From Marinomonas flavescens (GTDB lineage: Bacteria > Pseudomonadota > Gammaproteobacteria > Pseudomonadales > Marinomonadaceae): a DNA stretch of 64,000 nucleotides. The translations under genes were made by a program, and so were the position numbers. The notes under the pieces were generated by a model that made no database searches, had not been told where the DNA came from, and saw nothing but the letters and a program-made list of their open reading frames with translations. Positions 16,224 to 24,960 of this stretch are shown here, in pieces; within the stretch, counting starts at the first letter, position 1; each line of letters begins with the position of its first letter. The stretch lies in contig NZ_SJSB01000001.1 in assembly GCF_004352835.1 (NCBI RefSeq), positions 248,001 to 312,000 of the forward strand, given 5' to 3'.

Positions 16224-16474
16224 TAGAGCGGATCACAAGAAAATCATGCAGCTAATTTTAAGTTGTTGATTTCATTCGCCTTAGATTTACTTCTTCTTCC
16301 TCAAATTTCTTAATAAGCTCGTTTTTTCTTGTTTAAATCTGATAGGTCATCGTTAACCTGGATTTTACACCTTTGAAGAAGCACGATATCTGTTGTTTCG
16401 CGATTTTTAATCATGCCTGTCCTGATTGTTTTTAAGAGTGTCTGTCCTAGTTATTTTTGTTCGCTGTTTTCTTA
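16224..16474. other. Noncoding spacer after the RAYT gene
   Basis: About 250 bp with no credible coding frame. Apart from the two minus-strand REP-like motifs near its end I see only AT-rich sequence, with no clear insertion-sequence end or target duplication. Confidence 0.5.
16409..16452 (-). repeat. Two REP-like motifs on the minus strand
   Basis: AATCATGCCTGTCCTGATT and AGAGTGTCTGTCCTAGTTA are the reverse complement of the motif seen left of the transposase. The second has one mismatch in the core. Confidence 0.82.
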
Positions 16475-16501
16475 AAAAACACGACATAGGGTCGTGTTTT
16501 T
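16475..16501. terminator. Bidirectional terminator next to the spermidine-synthase-like gene
   Basis: AAAAACACGAC and GTCGTGTTTTT pair perfectly around ATAGG, with A- and T-runs built into the stem. It lies 22 bp past the stop of the minus-strand gene. Confidence 0.88.
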
Positions 16502-16522
16502 TATCTTTTGATTGTGTGTATT

Positions 16523-17263
16523 TTAGATGTCAGTTTGGGCGTTAGCCTTTACACAAACATAGACTGAATTGGTTGAGTCTTTGCCTTGAAATGGGTTGTA
16601 GAAAGAAACTAGGTGAGAGTTGACGCTTTCAAATACGGTGCTTAGCAAAGCTTCGAAGTTCGCTTCTGGTGGGTTTTGTGACCACATAGCGAAGACGCCA
16701 TTGGGTTTTAGTTGTGCAGCCATGCGCGTTAGATTTTCAGTAGTATAAAAGCCAGCATTAGCTGGGTTCAGGTATTCAGTTGGAGAGTGGTCGATGTCTA
16801 ATAAAATAGCGTCGAATTTTTTACCCGCACAGTTAGGATCAAATCCGTTGCTTGGATCAGTTGCTAAGTCAAAGAAGCTACCTAAGATGTAGCGGTTACG
16901 TTTGTCTGCATTAAGGATTTTACCGAGTGGAACCAATTCTTTTTGGTGCCAACTGATGACAGTATTAAGCGCGTCGACAACCAATAATTCTGAGATTCGT
17001 TCGTCCTTTAACGCTGCAACCGCGGTGTAGCCTAAACCTAAGCCACCTACGACGACGCTTAAGTTATCGCCTTTGACTTGCTCTAGTCCCAGTGTCGATA
17101 AAGCTTCTTCTGCCTCGACGAACATGCTCGACATAAGAAACTCTTCGCCCAGTTTTACTTCATAGATGTCGCGGTCGCCAAAGGCAGGAATTTGTCGTCT
17201 GCGCAGAGAAATCTCACCTAAAGGTGAATCTTGGCTATCAAGTTCTTCGAACAATGGAGGCAT
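16523..17263 (-). CDS. Spermidine-synthase-like methyltransferase-fold protein
   Basis: A 246-residue protein with the Rossmann-like nucleotide-binding core of spermidine synthases and class I methyltransferases: VVVGGLGLGYTAVAAL (about residues 69-84) as motif I, LLVVDALNTVISWHQ as motif II, and DAILLDIDHSPTEY as the central acidic segment. The early phrase EVKLGEEFLMSSMFVEAEEAL aligns with the SpeE N-terminal region. The putrescine-binding residues cannot be confirmed by eye, so aminopropyl transfer is uncertain; many such homologues have unknown acceptors. It is transcribed alone, between REP-like pairs, and has its own terminator. Confidence 0.75.
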   Translation of the reverse strand: MPPLFEELDSQDSPLGEISLRRRQIPAFGDRDIYEVKLGEEFLMSSMFVEAEEALSTLGLEQVKGDNLSVVVGGLGLGYTAVAALKDERISELLVVDALNTVISWHQKELVPLGKILNADKRNRYILGSFFDLATDPSNGFDPNCAGKKFDAILLDIDHSPTEYLNPANAGFYTTENLTRMAAQLKPNGVFAMWSQNPPEANFEALLSTVFESVNSHLVSFYNPFQGKDSTNSVYVCVKANAQTDI

Positions 17264-17371
17264 GGCATAGGGTCCTAAAATGATGATTTGACTGGCATTA
17301 TACTGATTACGTAGAAGGAAAAGTAATTCATTGATACGGACTGAGTGCTTTACCGTATTTAACTAGGTTCT

Positions 17372-17442
17372 AACGGTGCCTGTCCTGATTAAATTCTAAC
17401 AGTGCCTGTCCTAGTTAAATTGGTGCCTGTCCTAGTTAAATT
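17372..17442 (-). repeat. Three REP-like motifs on the minus strand
   Basis: AACGGTGCCTGTCCTGATT (17372-17390), AACAGTGCCTGTCCTAGTT (17398-17416) and GGTGCCTGTCCTAGTTAAATT (17422-17442) lie in direct tandem. This is the densest cluster and the right-hand edge of the family. Confidence 0.88.
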
Positions 17443-17715
17443 GCTAGTGCTAGTGCAAAACCCCCCTCCTGCACAATTAGTGTGAGAGGTTCTTGTTTTG
17501 CATTTGTGTTGACGCGTCGAGGTACGAGACAGGCGCAAGCAAATGGAAGAACAAGAAACGTCCGATACTCTACACAAGCACCGCTTTCAGAGCGAAAAGA
17601 CCCAAAAAACACCCCCTCCAGCTCCCCCTTGGCAGGGGGAGAGCAAGGTCAGAACCAGAGCCAAGTGCCAGGGCAAGGTCAAGGTTGTTGTCAGTTTCTG
17701 GTTGTGCCTCTGTTC
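17443..17715. other. Low-complexity noncoding block with inverted repeats
   Basis: About 270 bp between the last REP-like motif and the monooxygenase gene. It holds a perfect hairpin CTCCCCCT-TGGC-AGGGGGAG (17622-17641), runs of C and G, and a TGCAAAAC/GTTTTGCA inverted pair. Several overlapping frames are open on both strands, but none has a recognisable product; it is best treated as noncoding. Confidence 0.55.
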
Positions 17716-19221
17716 ATGCTGGCCTACGATGTGTTGATTGTTGGATGGTTGAAGAAAGTAGTGAATAATTTGCAAGCAGAAGAAGTTTATTGGGTGGTGT
17801 GTCCGCATTGTCAGGGGCGGGGTAAGAAGAGCCGTCGATTGCGTAAAAAGGTGCGGTTACAGTATCAAAGTGCCTTGGTGGAATTTGAGCGTAATGGTGG
17901 TGAAGGGGTGGCGCCTGAGCGTCCTAAGGGGCATTTGGATGACTGCGTAGATTGTGCTGGGTCAGGTTTGATCCGCGCAATGGATCCCCCTGTTGAAGCG
18001 CCAGAAAGCTACCCTCATGTGGCGATTGTCGGTGGTGGCATCGGTGGTGTGGCGTTGGCGGTGGCTTGTTTGCATCGTGGTATTCCTTTTACGCTTTATG
18101 AGCGTGATGATGGTTTTGATGCGCGCTCTCAAGGGTATGGTTTGACCCTGCAGCAAGCGAGCAAAGCGATGGAAGGTTTTGGGTTGTTTTCTTTGCAGGA
18201 AGGGGTGGTGTCGACTCGGCATTTGGTGCATACCCCAGAAGGTAAGGTCGTTGCAGAGTGGGGGATGCGAAAGTGGTTAGCGTCCGCTGAGCTTGCTGTT
18301 AAAGATGACTCGCCAAAACGGACGAATGTCCACATCGCGCGACAGGCGCTGCGTTTGGCTTTGCTGAATCAGTTGGGCGGCGATGAGAGGGTTCATTGGG
18401 GGCATCAGTTGGTTGATTTGCAAGAGGGTGACTCTGGTGTGGCGCTGACTTTTCAAGTGGCTGGTGGCGTTAAGCATACGCAGGCGGATCTTGTGGTCGG
18501 TGCGGATGGCATTCGCAGTTCGGTGCGTAAGTTGTTGATTCCTGAAGACGCTGCACCGTTGCGTTATTTGGGTTGTATTGTAATTTTAGGCATTTGTCCG
18601 CTGCGTGATTTAGGCGGTATTGAGAGCGAGTTGTTGGATTCTGCTACCGTATTTCAAACAGCCAATGGCAATGAGCGTATTTATATTATGCCTTATTCAT
18701 CGGACTCTGTGATGTGGCAGCTTAGTTTTCCAATGACGGAAGAGGCGGCGAAAACCTTGAGTGCTCAAGGCGTGCAAGCGTTGAAAGAAGAGGCGTTGCG
18801 TAGAGTTCAGTGGCACGCCCCGATTCCACAAATTGTGTCCGCGACAAAAGCGGCGTTAGTGTCGGGTTATCCGGTGTACGATCGTGCTTTGTTAACGCCT
18901 GAATGGCTAGCGAACGCAGACAAGGTTACCTTGATCGGCGATGCCGCGCATCCGATGAGTCCTTTTAAAGGGCAAGGGGCAAATCAGGCATTGTTAGATG
19001 CTTTGGCTTTGGCTCGCGCAATAACAAAAGGGTGCGGACCTTATACTGATTGGAAAGAGTCAGGCGTCAGAAAAAGCGTTCTAACTGAGTTTGAAGCTGA
19101 AATGCTGGCGCGGAGTGCGGTGAAGGTAAAAGGCTCCGCTGAAGCCGCTGAGTTCCTGCATTCAGAGACGGTACTTCATGAGGGCAATGAGCCGAGAGGT
19201 CGTTGCCTCAGTAGAAAATAA
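17716..19221 (+). CDS. FAD-dependent monooxygenase with N-terminal DnaJ-type zinc motif
   Basis: About 501 residues if read from the ATG at 17716; the start is uncertain because no strong ribosome site is present. Residues 29-36 (CPHCQGRG) and 77-84 (CVDCAGSG) form a pair of CxxCxGxG motifs, the DnaJ zinc-finger type. A p-hydroxybenzoate-hydroxylase-like flavoprotein follows: dinucleotide motif VAIVGGGIGGVALA (about residue 103), LVVGADGIRSSVRKLL, and the second FAD motif GDAAHPMSPFKGQGANQALLDA. Such enzymes hydroxylate aromatic or polyene substrates with NAD(P)H and oxygen. The substrate is unknown. GC content is higher than in its neighbours. Confidence 0.82.
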   Translation: MLAYDVLIVGWLKKVVNNLQAEEVYWVVCPHCQGRGKKSRRLRKKVRLQYQSALVEFERNGGEGVAPERPKGHLDDCVDCAGSGLIRAMDPPVEAPESYPHVAIVGGGIGGVALAVACLHRGIPFTLYERDDGFDARSQGYGLTLQQASKAMEGFGLFSLQEGVVSTRHLVHTPEGKVVAEWGMRKWLASAELAVKDDSPKRTNVHIARQALRLALLNQLGGDERVHWGHQLVDLQEGDSGVALTFQVAGGVKHTQADLVVGADGIRSSVRKLLIPEDAAPLRYLGCIVILGICPLRDLGGIESELLDSATVFQTANGNERIYIMPYSSDSVMWQLSFPMTEEAAKTLSAQGVQALKEEALRRVQWHAPIPQIVSATKAALVSGYPVYDRALLTPEWLANADKVTLIGDAAHPMSPFKGQGANQALLDALALARAITKGCGPYTDWKESGVRKSVLTEFEAEMLARSAVKVKGSAEAAEFLHSETVLHEGNEPRGRCLSRK

Positions 19222-19281
19222 CTTAAGTAGAAAATCGCTTAAGTAGAAAATAAAGACAAAGCAATGAATAGGTGAATATGT

Positions 19282-19665
19282 ATGAGTCAAGATCTAGAAG
19301 CGAACAAAGCAAACGCAATTGCATTTTATAAAACCGCTTATTTAGGCGAGCCTGAGAAAGCCGTAGCCGCCTATGTTGGGAATGAGTACATTCAACACAA
19401 TCCTGTAGTGGGAGACGGTAAACAAGCCTTTATTGATTACTTCTCTGAAATGGCACGGGATTACCCAGAGAAAAGTATTGTGTTTTTACGGACCATAGCA
19501 GAAGACGATCTAGTGTCATTGCATACTCGTCAAACGTGGCCCGGTAATGAAGAATACGTCACTATGGATTTCTTTCGGTTTGACGGAAATGGAAAGATCG
19601 TAGAGCACTGGGATTCTATTCAGTTAGTGCCTACTGAAAGTAAAAACGACAACACTATGTATTAA
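19282..19665 (+). CDS. SnoaL-like (NTF2-fold) protein
   Basis: A 127-residue protein of the NTF2-like superfamily, nearest to the SnoaL polyketide-cyclase-like group. It has the helix NKANAIAFYKTAYLG, the phrase YIQHNPVVGDGKQAFIDYF and the closing strand FFRFDGNGKIVEHWDSIQ. Such proteins are often small enzymes or binding proteins acting on hydrophobic compounds. It lies 60 bp after the monooxygenase on the same strand, and pairing of such genes is common, so a shared pathway is possible but unproven. A good terminator follows. Confidence 0.82.
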   Translation: MSQDLEANKANAIAFYKTAYLGEPEKAVAAYVGNEYIQHNPVVGDGKQAFIDYFSEMARDYPEKSIVFLRTIAEDDLVSLHTRQTWPGNEEYVTMDFFRFDGNGKIVEHWDSIQLVPTESKNDNTMY

Positions 19666-19720
19666 ATTGTCTATCAATACTGTGAGCGTTTAATAGATAA
19701 ATGGGTCTGTTCGGTAAATA

Positions 19721-19750
19721 AAAAGCAATGCGGTTTAAGCATTGCTTTTT
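19721..19750. terminator. Terminator after the SnoaL-like gene
   Basis: AAAAGCAATGC and GCATTGCTTTT pair perfectly around GGTTTAA, with a T-run on the right. The A-run on the left could also serve the minus-strand DUF465 gene ending at 19779. Confidence 0.9.
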
Positions 19751-19778
19751 ATTTGAATGAAAACAGCGATCGTATTGT

Positions 19779-20042
19779 TTATACGGATTCAGTTTTCTGT
19801 TCAGTATTGGCTTTAATATATTCCACTAGTGTGTCTTTAAGTAGTAGACGACGCTTTTTAAACTCTTCTTCTTCAGGTGTGCTGGTAAGAATAATTTCTT
19901 TTTCCATCTTTTCAACTTCACTGGTTAGGAAGTTGTACTCATCAGAAAGCTTTTTGAAGTGTGCGTCTGACATTCTAAGCTGATGAATTTCATCTTTTAA
20001 TTCTGGAAGCTCATTTACTAAGGTATGGTTCTCGATAGGCAT
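19779..20042 (-). CDS. YdcH-family (DUF465) small coiled-coil protein
   Basis: An 87-residue highly charged helical protein. The phrase DAHFKKLSDEYNFLTSEVEKMEK is the hallmark of the YdcH/DUF465 family, and LKKRRLLLKD-type basic heptads follow (here FKKRRLLLKDTLVEYIK). The function of the family is not established. The ATG at 20042 follows AAGGAG on its own strand (20048-20053). It is a single gene with a shared terminator at its 3' end. Confidence 0.88.
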   Translation of the reverse strand: MPIENHTLVNELPELKDEIHQLRMSDAHFKKLSDEYNFLTSEVEKMEKEIILTSTPEEEEFKKRRLLLKDTLVEYIKANTEQKTESV

Positions 20043-20339
20043 GCTTTTCTCCTTATTTATATTCTATTACTAGAGTACTTTACTCGGTCAAATGTTTGCT
20101 TGATGTGTATCAAGCTTTGCTTGTCTATTGACGAGTGCCGTCGAATTTTTCAAAACTAAATTTATGTGCTCAATTAAGTTATGGCGTCATAGGGATGAAA
20201 AGCAATCAACTAATGATTAGATGCAGGGGATTTAGTTATTTGATGGCAGGTTTTACTGAATGTTGACGGCCTATCAGGGCTTGGGGATGAGTAAACCTAC
20301 TCGAATGAATGAGCAGGCTTACTCTTATTTTCTCTACTG
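20043..20339. other. Intergenic region with one stem-loop
   Basis: About 300 bp without a gene. A stem-loop at 20289-20324 (14-bp arms with two mismatches that become G-U pairs on the minus strand) lies 16 bp after the DUF748 gene stop and could end or protect its transcript. I see nothing else. Confidence 0.5.
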
Positions 20340-23300
20340 TTAGAAATTAAGATCAACACGAGGCTGACTTTTTGTTGAGAAATCAAGCTCAGGTGAACAA
20401 ACAAAAAGACGTGATGAGTTTATATTTTGAGACACTAGGTAGTCTTTTAAATTTTGTGCTCTTTTGTCCGCTAAAGCGTTCGCTGCTTCTCTGGTTTTAT
20501 CATTGATAGTAGCGGGTGGTTTTTCTAAGCCAAGATCAAGGTAGCTTGCCACACCACATATTTTCAATTCACTTTGTTTCTTATCTTTCATGAGAGCGAC
20601 AAGTTGTTTTAAGAAAGTACTTTGTTTGTCGTCAATTTTGGTCTCTTTTGGTGGATAAATCAGTGGTTCAACACGTACTTTCAACAGTTGGTCGCCTGCA
20701 TACCGGGCAATGGTAATGACGTTGGCATAAGGTATAAAGGTCTGCAGCAAGTAGGTGCTCGACGCACTAAACAGGGCTTTTTTAACCGGAATGAAAAGGA
20801 AGTCTCCCCAACCAAACGAAGGGCTATCTATGTTTCCTGACAGAGGAATATCCAAATCAATATTATTGTCGCTGTCTTTTAAAGCACTGACTGCAAGATT
20901 GAGTGGAATGATGCCGGATTTGATGGCGCTGCTACTTTCGTAGGAGCCGCCTAGGTCAAACTGTTTCAATACTAAGTGAGCATTGCCGTTTATATCTCCT
21001 TTGTTAGCATGAAGTTTTAGGTCTAGATTTAATTGTCCTGAGTCAATTTGGTAACCTAACGCACTGGCGACATAAGGTGAGTAAGGTGGGAGGTCTGCTT
21101 GGGACACTTTCAACTCACTTTTCATAGTGAGTTCATCAGCCATTGGCCAGATTTCTACATCACCATTAAGTGTGGTGTATTTGCCATTTTTTACGCCAAT
21201 GCTAAGGGTGGTGGCTTGCTTAGCGTCTTTTGTATTAAGGTTTCTGAGCGATAGTTTTGTAATGTCTAGCGTGCGTTTTAATGCCGGTTTCACGCCGTTG
21301 TCTTCAATGTATACGCTGGATTTTCCCGTTAAATCATAGGCGTTAAGAATAATATAATAAGGTGCTTTGAATGCCGGGGCTTTTGCGGCATTCGGCGTGT
21401 TGGCAATAGCATTATCAGCATCTTTTGCCTTTGGTATAGAGGTTTGAGCTGAAGGCGCTGTGGGTGATGTTTGTTTGTTGGCATCGATGAATACAAGGTT
21501 CTCAATTTGTCTATCTTTGCCTAAGAATACATTTCCTTTTACATCTTTGGTCATGATGCTTTTTATATTGGCACCATCTTGGTTTGCTTTTACAGTATTA
21601 ACGTCTATTTCACCAACCGTTGTTAGCGGTGGTAGGCTTTTCTTATCGTTAATAGGAGCAGAAAGAACAAGGTTTTTGATCGATAATTTGCTTAGCTCCG
21701 TCGCAAAGAGGTCCCCTTGTTGAGTCATTGATAAATCATGGATGTTTGCACTTTCCCAAGAAGCCGCGCGCTTATTTGGCGTTAATTTACTGTCCATTCC
21801 TTGGGTTAAAATATTAATGTCAGTCCCTGCCACTTTAGGGGCTTTGTCGCCATCTAAATCAACATTGATATTTTTTGCTGTAATGTGGGCGTCTGCTAAA
21901 GACGAATGTATGGTCCCTTTTTTATCAACATCCAGTTTTTTTATCGCTAAGTCAAATAGTGCGTTCTTGAGCGATATAGTGTCATTATTTTGGGTGGCTG
22001 AAAGTGAATTTGACCAGATGAGAGATTGGTAATTCACTTTGTTGTCAGCTTGTTGGGCTGACAAGTTAGTACTGGTTATCGTGCTATCGGCCGATAGTGA
22101 TACTTGCTTATCGGGTGCTTGCTTGGCCGTTAAATTGTTTAGCTGAACGGATGTGCTGTCATTTTCTAGTATTAAGGAAGTTAGCGCTAATGATAAACCA
22201 TTTACTGAAAAATCGGTTTTAGGCAGTGTTGCAGATAGCCCAGATTGATCTTTGCTAAACGTTAATGGTAATGAAAGAGACGCACTTTTTAGCGCCGCTT
22301 TTTGGTCTTCAGGCAATTGTGCTGCTAACTCGTTTATCTTGATTTGAATGCCGCTTTTAAGCGCAATACTTTGATTGTCGTTACTGAGTGTTGCGAGTAA
22401 ATCATTCAGTGTTAGCTGAAAGTTACCAAGGCTTGCCGTATTGCCATCTTGCAGTACATTAGCGCCTTTTAGCGTGATGTCTGTTTTATTACTTTTAAGG
22501 TCGTTTGTATTGTTTTGATGTTTAATATCGATGGCCGAATAGATGTCTAATGCTTGGTAAGTTGTTTTATTTTGGCCTTGACTAAAAGTACTGTCTTGGC
22601 TGGATGCTTGCAGTGTTCCAGTCGCATCCAGTACTTGGTTTGTGTTGTAAGTGGCCGTTACATCGGAAAGCTTCAGAGTGGTATTTTTTGTGCCTGCAGA
22701 CATTGTCTTTTGTAGGGGCAGGTCTAGATTCTCAGCGCCTATATTAAGCGTCGAATTATTTAGAGCAAAGTAGGAAACCTTATCGTTCACCTTCATTGAT
22801 AGGGCTAGTTTGCCATCAACAGACAACACCCCAGTACCTTGGTTATAAGGCGCCGGCAGAAAATGAGAAAGATCTTCGATGGGTATTCTATTTTTGTTCA
22901 AGGTGAGGCTTACGGTAGAAGCATTAGGGGAATAGTCAAACTTACTGGCAATATCAAGTTGTGCCGCATTGACGAGTACATTAATGGATACGGTGCCGTT
23001 CCAATTAAGCCCTTTACCATAGAGGTCATCAATGGCGAGAGTGTTAAGCGTTAATGTATCTTGCTGAGGGTTGGCTTGTTCTTTTAGTTGTCGTGATAGC
23101 TCAACTGTACTGTTCGTAAAGCGAAATGTTGGAAGTTTTACTGACCAAGGAGTGGAAGTATCGACGACCTTTTCTTGGCTACTTTCTTTTTTAGCGCTGC
23201 TATTGTCTGTTGCTTGGTACTGAGATAAGTCAATGCCTGCAATAATCCATGAATTCTCTTTCTGTTTCACATCCAGAGTTAGGCCATCAATTTCTGCGTT

Positions 23301-23591
23301 GGTGAAATGAATGGTTTTGGTAAACAAAGGAAAGGCTTCTATGCCAATAGATAGTGTATTGAGAGCCAGTGTTTTGTGTTTATTAGAGAGTACATTCAGT
23401 TTTTTTAGCGTGACTTTTGGTGGGAAAAAATCAACAGACAGGCTGGATATACTGGCTTCTTCACCTTGTGAAGCAAAGTACTTGACTAAGTAATGTTTGG
23501 CCACGAAGGGAGTGAGTAACCAAGAGCCCGCAATAACAACAAACAAGGTCATACTTGGGATAATAAGGTAGTTGCGCCAAGGTTTTTTCAT
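20340..23591 (-). CDS. Large DUF748 / AsmA-like envelope protein
   Basis: A 1083-residue protein with one N-terminal membrane anchor (residues about 8-30, YLIIPSMTLFVVIAGSWLL). A very long periplasmic part rich in Asn, Thr, Ser and beta-strand repeats follows, then a C-terminal module with the phrase ANALADKRAQNLKDYLVSQ reminiscent of OmpA-like domains. The segment ISSLSVDFFPPKVTLKKLNV fits DUF748, which is related to AsmA-type lipid-transport or outer-membrane biogenesis proteins. Lipid transport is inferred from the fold. It is followed on the same strand, 3 genes along transcription upstream, by ybaN-like and rnt; spacing to ybaN-like is short (19 bp), so co-transcription is likely. Confidence 0.8.
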   Translation of the reverse strand: MKKPWRNYLIIPSMTLFVVIAGSWLLTPFVAKHYLVKYFASQGEEASISSLSVDFFPPKVTLKKLNVLSNKHKTLALNTLSIGIEAFPLFTKTIHFTNAEIDGLTLDVKQKENSWIIAGIDLSQYQATDNSSAKKESSQEKVVDTSTPWSVKLPTFRFTNSTVELSRQLKEQANPQQDTLTLNTLAIDDLYGKGLNWNGTVSINVLVNAAQLDIASKFDYSPNASTVSLTLNKNRIPIEDLSHFLPAPYNQGTGVLSVDGKLALSMKVNDKVSYFALNNSTLNIGAENLDLPLQKTMSAGTKNTTLKLSDVTATYNTNQVLDATGTLQASSQDSTFSQGQNKTTYQALDIYSAIDIKHQNNTNDLKSNKTDITLKGANVLQDGNTASLGNFQLTLNDLLATLSNDNQSIALKSGIQIKINELAAQLPEDQKAALKSASLSLPLTFSKDQSGLSATLPKTDFSVNGLSLALTSLILENDSTSVQLNNLTAKQAPDKQVSLSADSTITSTNLSAQQADNKVNYQSLIWSNSLSATQNNDTISLKNALFDLAIKKLDVDKKGTIHSSLADAHITAKNINVDLDGDKAPKVAGTDINILTQGMDSKLTPNKRAASWESANIHDLSMTQQGDLFATELSKLSIKNLVLSAPINDKKSLPPLTTVGEIDVNTVKANQDGANIKSIMTKDVKGNVFLGKDRQIENLVFIDANKQTSPTAPSAQTSIPKAKDADNAIANTPNAAKAPAFKAPYYIILNAYDLTGKSSVYIEDNGVKPALKRTLDITKLSLRNLNTKDAKQATTLSIGVKNGKYTTLNGDVEIWPMADELTMKSELKVSQADLPPYSPYVASALGYQIDSGQLNLDLKLHANKGDINGNAHLVLKQFDLGGSYESSSAIKSGIIPLNLAVSALKDSDNNIDLDIPLSGNIDSPSFGWGDFLFIPVKKALFSASSTYLLQTFIPYANVITIARYAGDQLLKVRVEPLIYPPKETKIDDKQSTFLKQLVALMKDKKQSELKICGVASYLDLGLEKPPATINDKTREAANALADKRAQNLKDYLVSQNINSSRLFVCSPELDFSTKSQPRVDLNF

Positions 23592-23610
23592 GTTATTAGT
23601 TGCCTATGTA

Positions 23611-24027
23611 TTAGCTATTTTCTTTGTGTTTTGTAGGGACTTTCTCAGGTTCTGATCGTGTAGGCATACGTAATAAATAAGTACTTACGGCGGCCCCTAT
23701 CGTTATTAAGCTAATAGTAGCCCAGAATCGTCCAACGATAATCATAGAGATGCCCATCCCTAGCCACATAAAGATTATCGCGCGGTTTCTAGTGCGTTTA
23801 GGAATCCCATCAGAAGACTGCCAATCACTTATGATGGGGCCAAAATATTTGTGACCAATGAGCCATTGGTGAAAACGAACAGAAGACTTAGAGAAACACC
23901 AAGCAGCGAGTAATACGAGTGGTGTAGTCGGTAGTAAAGGAAGAAAAATGCCAATAATACCGGTAATGAGCGAGAGCCATCCTAAAATGATGAAAGAAAC
24001 TCGTTTCCATTGCATATAATCGCCCAT
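23611..24027 (-). CDS. YbaN-family (DUF454) inner membrane protein
   Basis: A 138-residue membrane protein with three or four hydrophobic segments. The N-terminal signature GWLSLITGIIGIFLPLLPTTP followed by VLLAAWCFSKSS is typical of YbaN/DUF454 proteins. The function is unknown. Two starts are possible, ATG at 24027 or 24015. It lies 19 bp upstream of the DUF748 gene on the same strand and probably shares its transcript. The C-terminal tail is hydrophilic (TRSEPEKVPTKHKENS). Confidence 0.88.
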   Translation of the reverse strand: MGDYMQWKRVSFIILGWLSLITGIIGIFLPLLPTTPLVLLAAWCFSKSSVRFHQWLIGHKYFGPIISDWQSSDGIPKRTRNRAIIFMWLGMGISMIIVGRFWATISLITIGAAVSTYLLRMPTRSEPEKVPTKHKENS

Positions 24028-24137
24028 GATTTTACGTCACGTTAAAAATTATTCTAACGTTGCTTTGGTTGCTATTGCTAGACGCTTTGCATTTTGCTTA
24101 CTAGACGTTACAAATAGCTGAATTTTAAAGGTTATCA

Positions 24138-24169
24138 AGCAGGGGCTTTTGTCCATAAAAGCTCCTGCT
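24138..24169 (-). terminator. Stem-loop after rnt
   Basis: AGCAGGGGCTTTT pairs with AAAAGCTCCTGCT with one mismatch, 29 bp past the rnt stop. There is no long T-run, so termination is likely but not certain. Confidence 0.55.
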
Positions 24170-24197
24170 CAGATTTTATTGGCATTTAATGGCGGAG

Positions 24198-24866
24198 TTA
24201 TTTTCCAGCATTAAAAATGGCCTCCATTGAGTCTTCCATTTCTGGTTCGACAAGCGGCCATCCACCAAGACGTTTCAAGCGATTGACCATTTCACAAAAT
24301 AATTCGGCGGTTTTTTCCGTGTCATATTTTGCAGAATGCGCTTCAGCGTTATTAAATGGTATAGCGGCCGCTTCACAGGCTTTAGCGAGAACCGTTTGAC
24401 CAAAAATCAACCCTGCTAAGCTTGCAGTATCAAAGCTTGAAAAAGGATGAAAGGGATTGCGTTTTATATCGGCACGTTCGATAGCCGCATTTAAAAAGCC
24501 ATGGTCGAATGCGGCGTTGTGTCCCACTAAAATGGCACGTTTACAGCCTACAGACTTAAGTTCTTTACGTACTTTAGTGAAAATTTGGGTGAGTACTTCA
24601 CCTTCATCAATATGTGCTCTCTCTGGATCAAAAGGGTCTATGCCGGTAAAATCTAAGGCGGCTTTTTCAAGATTCGCTCCCTCGAAAGGTTTAACTAAAA
24701 ATTCGAGAGTTTCATGGATGAAAAGCTCGCCATTTTCATCCATTCTTAGAATACTTGCTGCGATTTCTAACAATGCATCGGTTTTTTGATTAAAGCCTGC
24801 GGTTTCTACGTCGATAACAATCGGTAGGAAGCCTCGGAATCGATCTTTGATTTCATGGTTTGACAA
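24198..24866 (-). CDS. rnt: Ribonuclease T
   Basis: A 222-residue DEDDh exonuclease that trims 3' ends of tRNA, 5S and 23S rRNA. The motifs are DVETAG (Asp19 and Glu21), [10 protein letters not shown] and [14 protein letters not shown], with the catalytic histidine and last aspartate in the third. The start is a TTG at 24866, behind AAGGA at seven bases; no ATG is in frame near it. It is divergent from motY across about 95 bp, a pairing also seen in Vibrio and Pseudomonas. Confidence 0.95.
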   Translation of the reverse strand: MSNHEIKDRFRGFLPIVIDVETAGFNQKTDALLEIAASILRMDENGELFIHETLEFLVKPFEGANLEKAALDFTGIDPFDPERAHIDEGEVLTQIFTKVRKELKSVGCKRAILVGHNAAFDHGFLNAAIERADIKRNPFHPFSSFDTASLAGLIFGQTVLAKACEAAAIPFNNAEAHSAKYDTEKTAELFCEMVNRLKRLGGWPLVEPEMEDSMEAIFNAGK

Positions 24867-24960
24867 AAGAAGGTCCTTAATTCTGCCATTTACTCAAGAA
24901 TGACGGGGTAGATAGAATCGGATGATAACACACTTGATAATGCTTGAACGAGATCTCTAA

